This document shows, in pieces, positions 44,183 through 56,200 of a stretch of 64,000 nt of DNA. The stretch comes from Primula veris (taxonomy: Eukaryota; Streptophyta; Magnoliopsida; Ericales; Primulaceae), in NCBI GenBank assembly GCA_963682055.1, contig OY821745.1, forward strand, positions 23,681,342-23,745,341. Direction: 5' to 3'. A program made the translations under genes and the position numbers. How positions within the stretch are numbered: position 1 is the first letter of the stretch; the number at the start of each line of letters is the position of its first letter. The notes under the pieces are model-generated. The model was not told where the DNA came from, ran no database searches, and saw nothing but the letters and a program-made list of their open reading frames with translations.

Positions 44183-45792
44183 TGTTGGAAAAACATGTGA
44201 AAACATGGGTGTTTCCGAATGGTCACTGGACCAACTTCGAGTCATTATTTCGTGTAACAGCGCTGAGTTGTTTATACCGTAATCAACGTGGTTGAGTAGC
44301 CCGTGTGACGAGCTTCGTAACGGTATATCACATGACCTATTCGGAGAATGGGTGTGAATACAAAGTGGCTTCAAAGTTGGTACCTCGGAAGCTCAAATCT
44401 GGAAAAACGAAATGGTTAATGAGAAAAACCATTTAGTATAATCCCATATTGGAAGATTAAGAGTTAATCTTACAATATATATACCATACCAACCCATGTA
44501 GTTATTAAACTAACATGTCCACATACACCTAAGAGTATTAGTGTGTACCACACACGCGCGCTCGCTCGTGTCTCGTGTCTCGGGTCTCGGGTCTCGGGTC
44601 TCGGGTCTCGGGCTCGGGCACGGGCACGGGCACGGGCGTGGGCGTGGGCGTGGGCGTGGGCGTGGGCTTGGGCTTGGGCTTGGGCTTGGGCTTGGGCTTG
44701 GGATTTGGGATTTGGGATTTGGGGAATGTCTCGGGTCTCGGGTCTTGGGTCTTGGGTCCAAACCCGAATAGGGAGTTTTGTATAAAATACAAAAGGAGTC
44801 CCTAGAGTTTCCAGCAAGAGAAACGTCAGCAATGAATGAGAGTAAATGCTGCGGTTTCAGAATTGATTGAGCGGATTCTGGGGGTGTAACTCCCAGAATT
44901 AAAGACCAACATTTATGGTTGCGGTTTCAGTAGAGCCTATAAAAGGCAGCCATCCCCCTCTCATTTCAGTACACCTTCATACACACAACTCACAGCATAA
45001 GCATACACTTAGTGAGAGAGAACCGCACCACCAACAGCTCGACCTGTGGTTCGGTGCCGGTTTCCATACGAGCCACTCTGAGATAGAAGTTGTACCTTGG
45101 GAACAAAGTCCCGAAACCAGAAACCTTTAAAAGTGGTTCGGGAAATATTGTTTAAGGGAAACTGCTCAGCAGTTGCCTCTTCTTTTAATTTCTGTTATTT
45201 ACTTTTCAGTCCTTTATTATTCTGTCCATTTAATTTCAGTACTGTTTCCCTTTTGTATTTTTCTTTCCAGTACCTTTAGTTTCTGTAATTTACATTTCAG
45301 TCTTTCCTATTCTGTAATTTACTTTCCTGTAATTTAATTTCCAGTATTTACATAACAGTCCGGGCAGTTTATTTAATAACAGTCCGGGCAGTTTTTTATT
45401 TGTTAAAACCAGTCCGGCAGTTTGTTTAAAACCAGTCCGGCAGTTTTTTATTTGTTAAAACAGTCCGGCAGTTTGTTTAAAACAGTCCGGCAGTTTTTTA
45501 TTTGTTAAAACCAGTCCGGCAGTTTGTTTAAAACCAGTCCGGCAGTTTTTTATTTGTTAAAACAGTCCGGCAGTTTGTTTAAAACAGTCCGGCAGTTTCT
45601 TTTTCTTGTTAAAACAGTCCGGCAGTTTTTATTTGTTGAAACCAGTCCAGCAGTTTAATTTAATTCTGTACGAGTCAGGAATTGTAATTCATATTCCAAT
45701 TGTGAGAAATAAAGTGTTATTTCCATTGCGTTCCTGTCTTTTATATTATTGTCCTTTCATTATTGTATTCGAAATAGTACCAAAAACCAACA
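44183..45792 (+). repeat. 3' LTR of the intact copia
   Basis: 1610 bp, TGTTGG...CAACA. The hexamer array (44572-44758) has CACGGG x3, CGTGGG x5 and CTTGGG x6 against 6, 3 and 8 in the 5' LTR. It has 16 extra bases (GATTGAGCGGATTCTG region, about 44865-44880) absent from the 5' LTR. TATA box at 44938-44944. Confidence 0.96.
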
Positions 45793-45797
45793 GATGT

Positions 45798-46665
45798 CTC
45801 CCAACCACGTCTCTCGAGAACACGAAGTCGGGAACACATATCACGATAGCTAGAAAAGGAGAAAAGTCTCGTGGTCAACTTCACCCCCACTCCCCATAAA
45901 ATGATCCATCCACATCACTTGACCAACTTTTTTAGATTTCGACTTGTTAATTTCTTCTCTTACCTTGTTTAATTTGTCGTTTATCCGGATAAACTCAACT
46001 TCATGATGGTCTTCAATCAGAGATATAATGGATTCACCAAGAATCAAATACCCACCAAGAACAAAGACATCTTCGAGCGTAATACTCGTCTCTCCCCACA
46101 AAAAATTAAAAGTGTTTGTCGCGTCGCACCACCTCTCGGCTAGCGCTAGAACAATATTCACATCTTGTTTAATTTGGTTTTTAGAAGCCATGATGGCATG
46201 ATAGATACGGGTTTCGTGCCAGGTGGACTTGTGGAAAAGTTGAATTTTGTCGACCCATTCGTTCCATTTCCGAAGCGGGGTTTTCCATCCAGTGAATGTC
46301 GCATGGCTAGGAAGGTTTTTGTGGTGAGAGTTGAAGGTGGTAAATGAAAGATTGGAGGAGGAGAGAATTGGTTTGAGGAAATGAGCGGGTCGTCAGGTCG
46401 AGTTTGACCCGGAATCCATCATCATCATCTCTTCTTTATGCTCCATGATCATTTTCGTTGTTTCCTCCATTTTTGTTTTGAGAACCATTCCTCTGTTGTT
46501 AATTACAGTATATATGTATGTATCTAATCTATCTGATGAGAAGAGGAAGAGTCTTGTTAGATAAACCTGGTATCAGTCTGACCCTTGTACTTTAGCCTAA
46601 AGACCGTATTTAATTCACTTTTATTATATTTTAATGAAAAAACTTGTCTCTATCTGGATCACTGT
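45798..46665 (-). pseudogene. PMD protein gene, right arm, 5' part
   Basis: On the minus strand the ATG at 46470 opens MEETTKMIMEHKEEMMMMDS, with a stop soon after (GSNST*RPAH). The same frame family continues with TGWKTPLRKWNEWVDKIQLF. From 46191 to 45850 a 113-codon open stretch has DVNIVLALAERWCDATNTFN, GETSITLEDVFVLGG and KVGQVMWMDHFMGSGGEVDH. It is cut at 45798 by the copia and resumes at 37343. Upstream sequence to about 46665 matches the upstream region of the left arm. It is a clear PMD domain but carries at least one nonsense change. Confidence 0.85.
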
Positions 46666-46875
46666 TTTAAAAAGCACGCTATATTGCGCAACATTTCACG
46701 ACATAGTCCTTTTGGGAAAAAAACTCCGTACACTAAAATACTATTTGGGTGGAAAAACACTAAATTTGCGCTATTGGGACCAAAAGCGTAAAAGACACGA
46801 AATTTTGGACCAAAAACGTAAATAGCGAGTTAGGAAAAAAAACAGCGGATCTAAATAATTAATATATGTTGTATA
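46666..46875. other. Intergenic, nothing recognised
   Basis: Contains short repeats of GACCAAAAGCGTAAA / GACCAAAAACGTAAA near 46780-46820. No gene call. Confidence 0.5.
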
Positions 46876-46887
46876 ATTTTCATAAAA

Positions 46888-46960
46888 GTGTGTGTAGTCC
46901 AGATGGTTGTGACAGTGCATTATGTTCGTACAGACCCAAGTTCGAAATTCACCTAAAAAA
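46888..46960 (+). ncRNA. tRNA-derived SINE-like head
   Basis: GTAGTCCAGATGG resembles a pol III A box and CAAGTTCGAAATTC a B box (consensus GGTTCGANNCC), about 33 bases apart as in tRNA genes. It is followed by CACCTAAAAAAA. No full cloverleaf could be drawn and no TSD found, so a decayed SINE is more likely than a functional tRNA. Confidence 0.4.
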
Positions 46961-46984
46961 ACGTTATGTTAGCGATAACGCTAT

Positions 46985-47480
46985 TTAAAACATTCATCTG
47001 GATATGTTCTATATGGAACTCGTTTGGCTATTGCTCCAGCAGTTCTTTCTGTGGTTTACCAAGATTTGAGTTCGATAAAGAATATGTTAGTATCTCCTTC
47101 GAAGGGATCAGACAGAAAAGGGGTTAGTTCTAAAACAAACATTTGGGCACCGTTTCAATTGGTGCAGATTTGGGTTTGGGAGATCAGGTTTTTAACTTTT
47201 AAGGCCAACCCTAATCTGATTCAAGTTGGAGAGCCAAGATTTTCCAGGTGGTAAGAGCAAATAACATTGAAAACAGACGATCTAAGCAAGGCCTTCAATT
47301 TGGCTGGTGAAGATTTCCAATGGCAACCATACTGTATGGTCGTAGATAATTGGAGATTCAACGAGTTCTATAGGACAGATGGAGATTTAGTCAATTTTGA
47401 GACTGGTATGGACGAGGATATAGAGTCTTTTGCTCTGTGAATTAGACCTAACAAGCTAGTTGGATTTGGAGGTCATACCC
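46985..47480 (+). pseudogene. Second, divergent PMD gene fragment
   Basis: One frame, with two stops (47252 and near 47438), reads LAIAPAVLSVVYQDLSSIKN, IWAPFQLVQIWVWEIRF, then FNLAGEDFQWQPY and IRPNKLVGFGGH. These correspond in order to APIVLVYLYGDLSSLKE, NLWSQ, LAIDNSGKEFVWRPY and IRVSELVSLD in the neighbouring PMD copies. It is clearly a separate, older paralogue and truncated at both ends. Confidence 0.7.
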
Positions 47481-48246
47481 AGAAATATCTGCTAATAAAA
47501 AAACTCCATACAAGTAAAATGACATAATTATTTTATGTCAATTAAAAAGTATGATTACACAATATGAATAGAAAAAAGTATCAAATGATATATTAAATAT
47601 ATAAAGATTGAGCACAACGAGAAACGGGACCTGATATTTTTGCCCCAGGGAACAAAAACACTAGCCCTGTCTCAAGACTACGGACAACCAAAGCCTCGGA
47701 CAGATATAGAAAAAGAAATTGGGTTAATAAAAAGGTATAGATTCAATAGTTATGATTGACTGTAAAATGATAATTACATGTCAAGAATCTTGCAATGAAA
47801 AACACAAACTACAGTAATCAAACAATAAAATCATCTGTGTAGTGTAATACAGAAGACAGCTACAGGAATTTAAGTTTTGATGAAGTCGTATTTTGTTGAA
47901 CAAGCAACAGACTACAAGTTACACTAATACACCACATATAATCGACAAACATGGCAATCGATTGTAATTGTGGTTTAGGTTGAATAAATTGGACATGGCA
48001 ATCAAATCTTGACTTAAAGAGCACTCTTTACATAACAATCAGAAAAAGACTGAGATAAATGAGACCTTTAAATCATATATAGCATTAATCATGCCAAAAA
48101 GACATCTAAACAGTTACACCCATTCATACCTTTTTTCCTAATGCCTAAACGTACCATGTTTTTATCCAGTTTCTCTAATACTTGTATTGCTATCTTTTCA
48201 TGACGATAAAAGCACTATGCTTCCCTTTTATTTTTCCAAAACTAGG
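47481..48246. other. Intergenic or intronic, nothing recognised
   Basis: AT-rich; no supported ORF or repeat. Confidence 0.5.
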
Positions 48247-48503
48247 CTGCAGATAACTAAGTCTACGAAATATATTTGCCAAAGCAACTTCGTCCAAAAT
48301 TGAGACAGGAATTTCCTCAGTCACTGTGCCCAAAGGTTTTAGCTTTAAGCCTAGCAGCTAATCTTTCGCAGACAGTGACTGAGGTTGGCTGCTAAGCATA
48401 AAGCTAAAACCTTTGAACACTGTGTTTGAGGAAGTTCCTGTCTCAATTTTGGCCAAGCCTGCTTTGGCAAATATCTATGGTAGATTTAGTTATATGCTGC
48501 TTA
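48247..48503. repeat. Long hairpin, ~115-nt arms
   Basis: The arm 48247-48363 pairs with 48383-48503 around a loop of about 20 bases. Paired blocks include TTTGCCAAAGCA with TGCTTTGGCAAA, CAAAATTGAGACAGGAA with TTCCTGTCTCAATTTTG, and AGGTTTTAGCTTTA with TAAAGCTAAAACCT. Mismatches are scattered, as in young plant MIRNA foldbacks or small MITEs. No known miRNA sequence recognised. Confidence 0.8.
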
Positions 48504-48920
48504 TTCTGATCATATCAACCATAGACCTATTTGTCAAAGGTCGATTTTGCTTCTTCCCGAGATTTCAACCTTAGTCATGGGTCATTCCTCAGAGTCCACC
48601 GACACTTGACTCAAGAATTAGAATAAGCAAAGAAAACTGAAACATATTCCGCAAAAGTGCAGTTGAAGTAGCTATAACACTTGACAATAGTTATTCAAAT
48701 GTCTATTTCTACCAGGCTTTCATGTTTTGTCACTCAAAGATATCTGAATTCTTAGATGTCACTAGTAATTAAGATTTGTCACATTGAAAAGATATTTGAG
48801 GCTCACCTTATTAGAAACATCAGAACTAGATACCAGTACGGATTGTCATATACGATTAGCAGCAATTAGTACTACCACAATGCAAAGATAACATGTCAAA
48901 AAAAATTATAAATACCTTAA

Positions 48921-49016
48921 AAAATGAACGCGTTCTTCAACTTCTTTGGCCTGTTCAACATCAGTGGCATACCATATTTCGCTATAAATTGATCCAATCC
49001 CAGCTATCAACATCTG
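48921..49016 (-). other. Exon-like segment of an unidentified gene
   Basis: On the minus strand an ATTACAG acceptor precedes, and a GTATTT donor follows, a stretch encoding YSEIWYATDVEQAKEVEERV and HFLR. A one-base frame change near its start would join it to the exon at 49103. Not recognised; possibly a gene relic. Confidence 0.35.
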
Positions 49017-49102
49017 TAATTGGAAGAAACATATTCCGATACGTTTAAAAGTAACAAGCATTGAAGTCACGGTAAGAAGACAAAAAAAAAAGAAAAAGAA
49101 AA

Positions 49103-49200
49103 ATAACTTCGAAGGAAAATGTCGGAGTCGTCAGCATATCCTTTTAATTTCCAGTAAGTGTGGCCATCAATATCGGAAATTAGATTTCTTGTTCTGGTAG
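49103..49200 (-). other. Exon-like segment of the same unidentified gene
   Basis: The minus strand encodes NLISDIDGHTYWKLKGYADD then SDIFLR, followed by a possible GTTATT donor. The same exon is at about 26056-26155 in segmental copy 1, truncated there by the copia LTR. Family unknown. Confidence 0.35.
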
Positions 49201-49631
49201 CCTCATAGCTCCGTTTTTCTATGAGAATTATTGGCGAATATCAGTTAGATTCTAGGATCAAATGTTGTAGAGGATGCTAACTCAAATAATGGGCATAATA
49301 AAATCTACCAGTTTTAGGACATTTACAAAAGTAATTTTCACTTTACCGATTCAACACTGAATCAAAAAAAATTATTAATTTCATTCATTTGTTTTGTCAA
49401 TCCATTTGATTGATTGTTAGTCAAATCACAGTCTAAATATTTTTCTTTTTAACTAAGCAACCCTATCACGTTTTATTAAAGATAGATTCAAATTTACAAT
49501 GGAAAGGCAGTATGAAAATTAACCAAGAACAAAAATAAAAGGTTAAAAACAAACTTGTATACTCACTCGGTAAACAGAACTTCATCACATAGAAAAGGGG
49601 AAAGTAAGGATTTTAATCCTTGTTGAAGAGC

Positions 49632-51025
49632 TTAAACTTCATACTCATCAACTTCCAAATTAATACTGTCCAACTTCAGTATCTCCAATATATCGAGAGG
49701 CTTGGAGAGGCAATTCTGCAAACCTTGTAGCCATGATGAATCCTTGCCACTTCTAAACAAGAAAAAAATAGATATCAGTATATTATCATAGTCATTAGAA
49801 TTTAATCGACTCATTTCGATTATAATACGTACTTATATCTAAGTTCTTGTTAATCATGGTGAGAAAAGAAATATGGAAGTGGATAACTGGGGACTGTTTT
49901 CTTATTGAAATTTCTGTAGTATAGTACTTTTGTTTTGGAATGTGGAGTTCTCAAGTAACAGCAAAAACAGTCGAATCTAAGAAATGTTATATGCTTTAAT
50001 ATAAGCTTATATATCAAATATCAAATATATAAAAAAGATGGACAATCAAACCTATTTCTCGATTCACTATAAGCCCAAAGAGGTGAATAGGGTCCCAAAT
50101 AAGGAGAGATCATATGTAAAAAGCAAGTCCGGTTACGTCTCTTCCTAATCCTAAATGGAATGTAAGGATTCATATGTAAACATAGTATCTATGTAGATAC
50201 GCTCGAATAACCCCTTCTCATAATGAGAATTTATATCCCTATTTCGGTCTGGTCTGGTATGGAATGAACTTATAATCATGGAATCGACTCGATCATCAGA
50301 TTTTAGATTATAAGTTCATAACCCTAGCCCATTCCCGTTTTGGACGGAACAGATTTACGAATTATTTGATTCCAGTAATTAGTGAAAGGATCTTAAACTA
50401 AGAAATAGACCCTAGAACCTAAAATAGGGTATCCTGAGCAATTGTAATAATCGGGTTCATTGATACTATTACATATACAAAGTCTTTGAACACGGAAGAC
50501 ATGCAGAATCAGGAATTTCAAGAAACAGATTTTCAGGAAGTTTCAAAACAGATAGCATTTCGTAAGAGAAATTCTCCCGAGTTAGAGTTTCAAATAGTCT
50601 AAAAAAACTAAAACATCAATTTCCTTAACACCATGGAATATCCTTGAATTAATCCATGAACTAAACCTATGATCTACAGCAGAGCCACAATGTAGTCTAA
50701 ACTTATCAATTGGATTAACATTATAAAGTGCCAAGACACACGTAACAAACTGACATAACTTATGAAGTTAGTTTTAGTAGTTTCAACGTTTTATCGGTAG
50801 AAGAAACAGCAGGAGAATTATGAAAGTGGGGAAAATCTACCAAGGTGGATTTAGTAGTAATAGCATTTTATAAGGTGGGAAAATATCAAATTTGAGAAAG
50901 GGAACGTAAATAAAGAGATATATACACTTGGTAGAGAGAATACTTGTACGTACTGAGTATTCAGTTGGGAGAAACGAGAGTATAACGAATATTAGATAAT
51001 CTGGTAGAGAACTTAGTCCGTCCAT
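49632..51025 (-). pseudogene. F-box/LRR/FBD gene, copy 2, minus strand, deleted
   Basis: F-box MDGLSSLPDYLIFVILSFLP with RTSILSTKCIYLF at 51025-50837. The LRR part stops near 50480, where 2.7 kb (the FBD and one LRR exon of copy 1) is missing. The last exon (49753-49632) with CLSKPLDILEILKLDS remains. Non-functional because of the deletion. Confidence 0.75.
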
Positions 51026-51964
51026 TTTCGTTAAGCCTAGATAATAGGCGAGATTTCCGCCGATATATAATATGTATACATAGTTAGAGGGAAAAAGAAT
51101 GAGACAGTGTATCTGATTAAAGTGTGTTTATACTGCCTCAACAGAGTGAAACACATGACAATACACATGTCTTCATTCCGTTGAGACAATATAAAGACAC
51201 TTGAATGAGATACACTCTCTCATTCTCTCTCTCCCCCAATATATATGCATATTATATAACGTCGAAAAATCTAGCGAATTATCTAGGGTTTATGAAAATG
51301 GACAAACTAATTTCTTTACCAGATGATCTAATATTCATTACACTCTCATTTCTCCCAACTAAATACTCGGTCCATACAAGCATTTTCTATACCAGGTGGA
51401 AGTATCTCTTTATTTACGTTCCATTTCTCGATTTTGATATTTTTCCACCTGATAAAAGTAATGTTGTTACTATTAAATCTAGCTTGGTAGATTTTCACCA
51501 CTTTCATAATTATTCTGTTGTTTCTTTTTTACTCATCAAAGTTATGTTGGAGCTAATAAAACCAACTTCATAAATTATCTCAGTGTGTCACTCACTCACT
51601 TGTCTTCTCACTTTATAATGTTAATCCAATGGATACATTTAAACTACATCGTGAATCTTTGTAGATCATAGGCTTGTTTCGTGGATTAATTCCATGATAT
51701 TACGTGGTGAGGAAATTGATTTTTTATTTTTTTAGACTACTTGATGTTTGAATTAATCTCTAACCAAGAGTTACAATACATAAATTCTTGGTCATTAGTG
51801 TGGTCTTTTGACATTCATAGGTTAAAATGTTTATGACTTAGTGGTAATGAATGGTGAGTTACAACCTTTCATTTATTGACATTATGGATGGTCAAGATTG
51901 ATCCTACCATGATGGATGGTTGAGATCGGAAAGTCTTTTCATGAGGTTGAGTCCTCTCCCCACC

Positions 51965-51972
51965 TATATAAA
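51965..51972 (+). promoter_or_regulatory. LTR TATA box of the short-LTR copia
   Basis: TATATAAA in CACCTATATAAAGG; expected transcript start near 51995-52000, upstream of the ATG at 52086. Confidence 0.8.
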
Positions 51973-52085
51973 GGCTCAAATCCATCACTTTGAGACACAA
52001 CAAAAAATATAAGAAATAGCATAGGTAAGGAGGAGAAACTCAACAATCAAGTCCGTGTTCAAGTCCCGAGCTCACAAGCATTCCC

Positions 52086-52095
52086 ATGGCTCAAG
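52086..52095 (+). CDS. Proposed gag start exon (ATGGCTCAAG) inside the LTR
   Basis: ATGGCTCAAG is followed by GTATGT, a consensus plant splice donor. It is the first ATG after the TATA box, in good context (CCCATGGC). Without splicing the frame stops after 16 codons. Joined to the acceptor TTGCAG at 53214-53219, it continues as Met-Ala-Gln-Val in frame with gag. In the 3' LTR the donor G has changed (CAAAGTATGC). Confidence 0.65.
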
Positions 52096-53219
52096 GTATG
52101 TCTTTCGACATACTTTTCGTAACGTTAAATGTATGATCATCATGTAGGAATAAGATCCTACCTTATTATGTTTGTAACATAATTATATAAGTTATAATAT
52201 AGACTTACATTTGGTATCAGAGCCTAGGTTAATTTCGCATGATGTTCTACATAGTTATTATGTGAATAGAAATGGTTCATATATGTTAAAGGTTATTTTG
52301 TGAATAGAGGTTATTTTTAATATTTGTTTGAGTATTATTTCAATTGTACGACGTTACCTTGCTGAATATGGAAAACATATTTAGTACACAATGTTTTTTT
52401 GTATGCTTCTCTAGTTGCTTAAACAACATTAAGATAGAAGGTTACGAATATTTAATACAAGTTTTATTTGTCGAAATGGGTTTGCATGTAACTCATTTAT
52501 TTAAAATGTGCATATAAGAAAATTGTTAATACTATAATTATGTAAATGTAGTTAAAAGTTTACGAACAAGTTTAGACTCACATTAAGGTTGGAAAATTAT
52601 AAATCTTTTCCGAATAGGCTCACCTAGTATGATGCGATGGCAAGGCAAGACTTCGGCTGATACTTTGTATCTTAGTAAGGGCGGTTTTTAAGCAGCCTTA
52701 GCTGCACCAACCCTCACCCTCTCTTACCTGGTCGGATCATATTAGAGCTACCTAAAGGGTTAGAGTATGAAATAGTTTTCCCGTTTGTGTTTCTACACTT
52801 ATGTTCGTTTGTTAATATTTAAAAGTTAGATCAAACACAACACATGCTTTGATCCGTATTGAATAAATATTAACGAAATGTTATCAAGCATTCATATAAG
52901 TAGATTTTGGTTGCCTACAGGTACAAAATTTTAAATAGTGAATGCTCAATTGTTGGTAATTATGTAAAACATTTATTTAAGTTTTGTTACTAGGTTGCCC
53001 ACAGGTCCGGTAGCATTAATAAATAAATATAATTGGGGTAATAATTAGTTGATCCTTAAAAGTAGGAATAAGATAGAGGTCACCCACATGTGCCATATTT
53101 AATTTCTTGGAAAACTGTTAGAACCCATTATGTTTAATACCAACATTTATATAATTTTCCTTGCATTTATGTTGTGTGTCATAATTTTAATTTTGAGCAT
53201 GTTATAAAATAAATTGCAG
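52096..53219 (+). other. Proposed leader intron containing the PBS
   Basis: Starts GTATGT, ends AAATTGCAG, 1124 bp, AT-rich. It spans the LTR end and the primer binding site, so spliced RNA could be translated but not reverse-transcribed in the usual way. Inferred from sequence only. Confidence 0.55.
52212..52223 (+). other. Primer binding site, initiator-Met tRNA
   Basis: TGGTATCAGAGC two bases after the 5' LTR. Confidence 0.95.
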
Positions 53220-56200
53220 TTTCAAACACAGTCCCACTAGCCCTTCACTCTCAAGCATCAAATATTCCCCTGTTTGATGGCACCAACTTTTCCGAATGGA
53301 ATGAGCAAGTTCAGTTCAGTTTGGGTGTTCTAGACCTTGACATGTCTCTTCTCGTTGATGAGCCCACTGCTATAACGGCTACTAGTAGTGTGGCCAAGAA
53401 AGAAGTTCATAAGGCATGGTCTAGATCCAACAGACTAAGTATGATGTTCTTGCGCATGACTGTTGCCACAAACATTAAGACTTCCTTACCTGAGGCAAAC
53501 ACTGCCAAATAGTATCTTAACAATGTTAAGGAACGTTTTAAGGCTGCTGATAAGTCACTTGCTTCAAAGCTTTTGGCTGAAATTACGACAATGCGTTTTG
53601 ATGGTTCTCGAACGATGAGTAACCATGTCATTGAAATGACAAATCTGGCTGCGAAATTAAGAAACGTGGGGATGAATTTGGATGATTCTCTTATCGTCCA
53701 ACTTGTCCTCAATTCGCTTCCTGCGCAATATGGACCATTTTAGATCAATTACAACACTATTAAGGAAAAGTGGAATGTAAATGAACTGCAAAGTATGTTG
53801 GTCGAAGAAGAGCGTAGGTTGAAGCAGCAGAATGTTAATGTGGCGCATTTTGTCACTAAAGGAGCTGGTAAAAGCAAATTTGGAAAAGGCAAAAAGCAAG
53901 GCCAATCCAGATTTGATGGATCATCTCAATCCAAAAAGAAGGACAAAAGAAATGAAAGGTGCAGATGGTGCAAAAAGATTGGGCACTTTCAGAATGACTG
54001 CCTGAAACGTAAGGCTTGGTTTGAAAACAAAGGTAAACATTTTGCCTTAGTATGTTTCGAATCAAACTTAATTGATGTTCCTTCTAATACATGGTGGATT
54101 GATTCTGGATCCAGTACTCATGTTTCTAATACGATGCAGGGAATCCTTACAACCCGGAACACAAACCCAAATGAAGCCTTTTTATGCATGGGAAACCAGG
54201 CAAAGGCCCCCATTGAAGCCATTGGAACCTTTCGTTTAATTTTAGATTCTGGTTTCAGTTTAGATTTAGCTGAAACACTTTATTGTTCTTCAATTTCTCG
54301 CAATTTAATTTCAATATCGAAACTCTCTGTTGATGGTTTTTCCTTTCATTTTAATAAAAATGGCTTCACTTTATTTAATAATGCTTCCGCTATTGGCTAT
54401 GGTTTTCTCTCAAATGGATTATACAAACTAAATCTTGAACCTTCTTTTTCGGAATCCCTTGTTACCTTGCATCATAATGTTGGAACTAAACGTAGCTCAT
54501 CTAATGAGCAATCGTCTTACTTGTGGCATAAAAGATTAGGGCACATATCCAAAAATAGATTGGAAAGATTAGTGAAAGATCAAACTCTTCCAAATCTAGA
54601 TTGGGCCGATTATGGTGCGTGTGTGGAATGTATTAAGGGTAAACAAACCAAACACACCAAGAAAGGAGCCACAAGAAGTACGCAGCTTCTTGAAATTATA
54701 CATACAGACATATGTGGACCTTTCGATATTCCATCTATTGGTGGAAAAAAATATTTTATTACTTTTATCGATGATTTTTCACGTTATTGCTATCTTTATT
54801 TATTGCATGACAAATCTCAGTCTATAAATGTTGTTAAAGTATTTATTACTGAGGTAGAAAGGCAATTAGATAGAAAAGTGAAAATAATAAGATCCGATAG
54901 AGGTGGTGAATTTTATAGTCGATATGACGAGACGGGGCAACACCCCGGTTCTTTTGCTAAACTCCTTGAACGATTAGGTATATGTGCACAATACACAATC
55001 CCAGGATCACCTTGGCAAAATGGTGTAGCTGAAAGGCGCAACCGTACCTTATTAGAGATGGTTAAGAGTATGATTAGTAATACTAATTTGCCTGTATACT
55101 TATGGATGCATGCACTTAAAACCGTTGTGTATGTTTTAAACAGGATTCCTAGCAAAGCAGTTCCAAAAACACCTTTTGAACTGTGGAAAGGCTGGAAACC
55201 TTCCCTAAAACATTTACGTGTTTGGGGATGCCCAGCAGAAGCAAGGTTTTATAATCCACAAGAAAATAAATTGGATCCAAGAACAATAACTTGTTATTTT
55301 ATTGGGTATCCAGAAAAGTCAAAAGGTTATAGGTTTTATTGTCCTAACCAAACTACAAGAATAATGGAAACCGGAAACACCAAATTTCTTGAAAACGGCG
55401 AAGTCAGTGGGAGTAATACTCAAGTTAGCGATGCAATCATTCAAGAGAGTAGGGTACCAATTTTGTTACCTGAATCTCATCAAGAACTTGATGTTCCTAA
55501 CCGTGTTGATCCAATCAACATTGAACGACAAGTAAATGATCAGCAACTCGTTATTCCACAAAATGTGACAATTTCCAATGATACTGTTGAGAATACACCT
55601 CAAGGGGGAGAATTAAGAAGATCTCAAAGAAGTAAGAGATCTGATATCTCCGAAGACTATGAGGTGTATTTACAAGAAACAGACATTGGAGATATAGATG
55701 ACCCAGTTACATTTACTAAAGCTGTTAGTTGTACTGAATCTGCAAAATGGATGGATGCTATGAAAGATGAAATAGAATCCAGGCGCTGCAATAAAGTCTG
55801 GGAGTTGGTCGAATTGCCAAAAGAGAAAAAACGAGTAGGTTGTAAATGGGTTTTTAAAACCAAACGTGACTCACAAGGCAATATAGAACGACATAAAGCT
55901 AGACTTGTTGCGAAAGGATTTAGTCAACGAGAAGGTGTTGATTACAATGAGACATTTGCTCCAGTTTCAAAGAAAGACTCGTTGAGAATCATTTTAGCCT
56001 TGGTAGCTCATTTTGATTTAGAGTTACATCAAATGGATATTAAAACAGCTTTTATAAATGGGAGTTTAGAAGAAGAATTTTATATGGCACAGCCAGAAGG
56101 CTTCGTAAAAGAAGGAAAGGAAAACATGGTCTGTTTATTAAAGAAATCAATCTATGGACTAAAACAAGCTTCTCGCCAGTGGTATCTTAAGTTTCACGAT

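Larger units (their letters stand above)
37344..45797 (+). mobile_element. Intact Ty1/copia retrotransposon with TSD GATGT
   Basis: Element proper is 37349-45792 (8444 bp), with five-base duplications GATGT at 37344-37348 and 45793-45797. Both LTRs are present and nearly identical outside simple repeats, the gag-pol frame is uninterrupted, and the polypurine tract is in place. It interrupts the right arm of the PMD inverted duplication. The left arm near 36150 (GGGAGACATCTTC) shows the pre-insertion target. Probably a recent insertion that could still be active. Confidence 0.96.
51745..52209 (+). repeat. 5' LTR of the short-LTR copia
   Basis: 465 bp, TGTTTGAATTAATC...TAGACTTACA. Contains TATATAAA at 51965-51972 and the proposed gag start codon at 52086. 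Confidence 0.95.
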
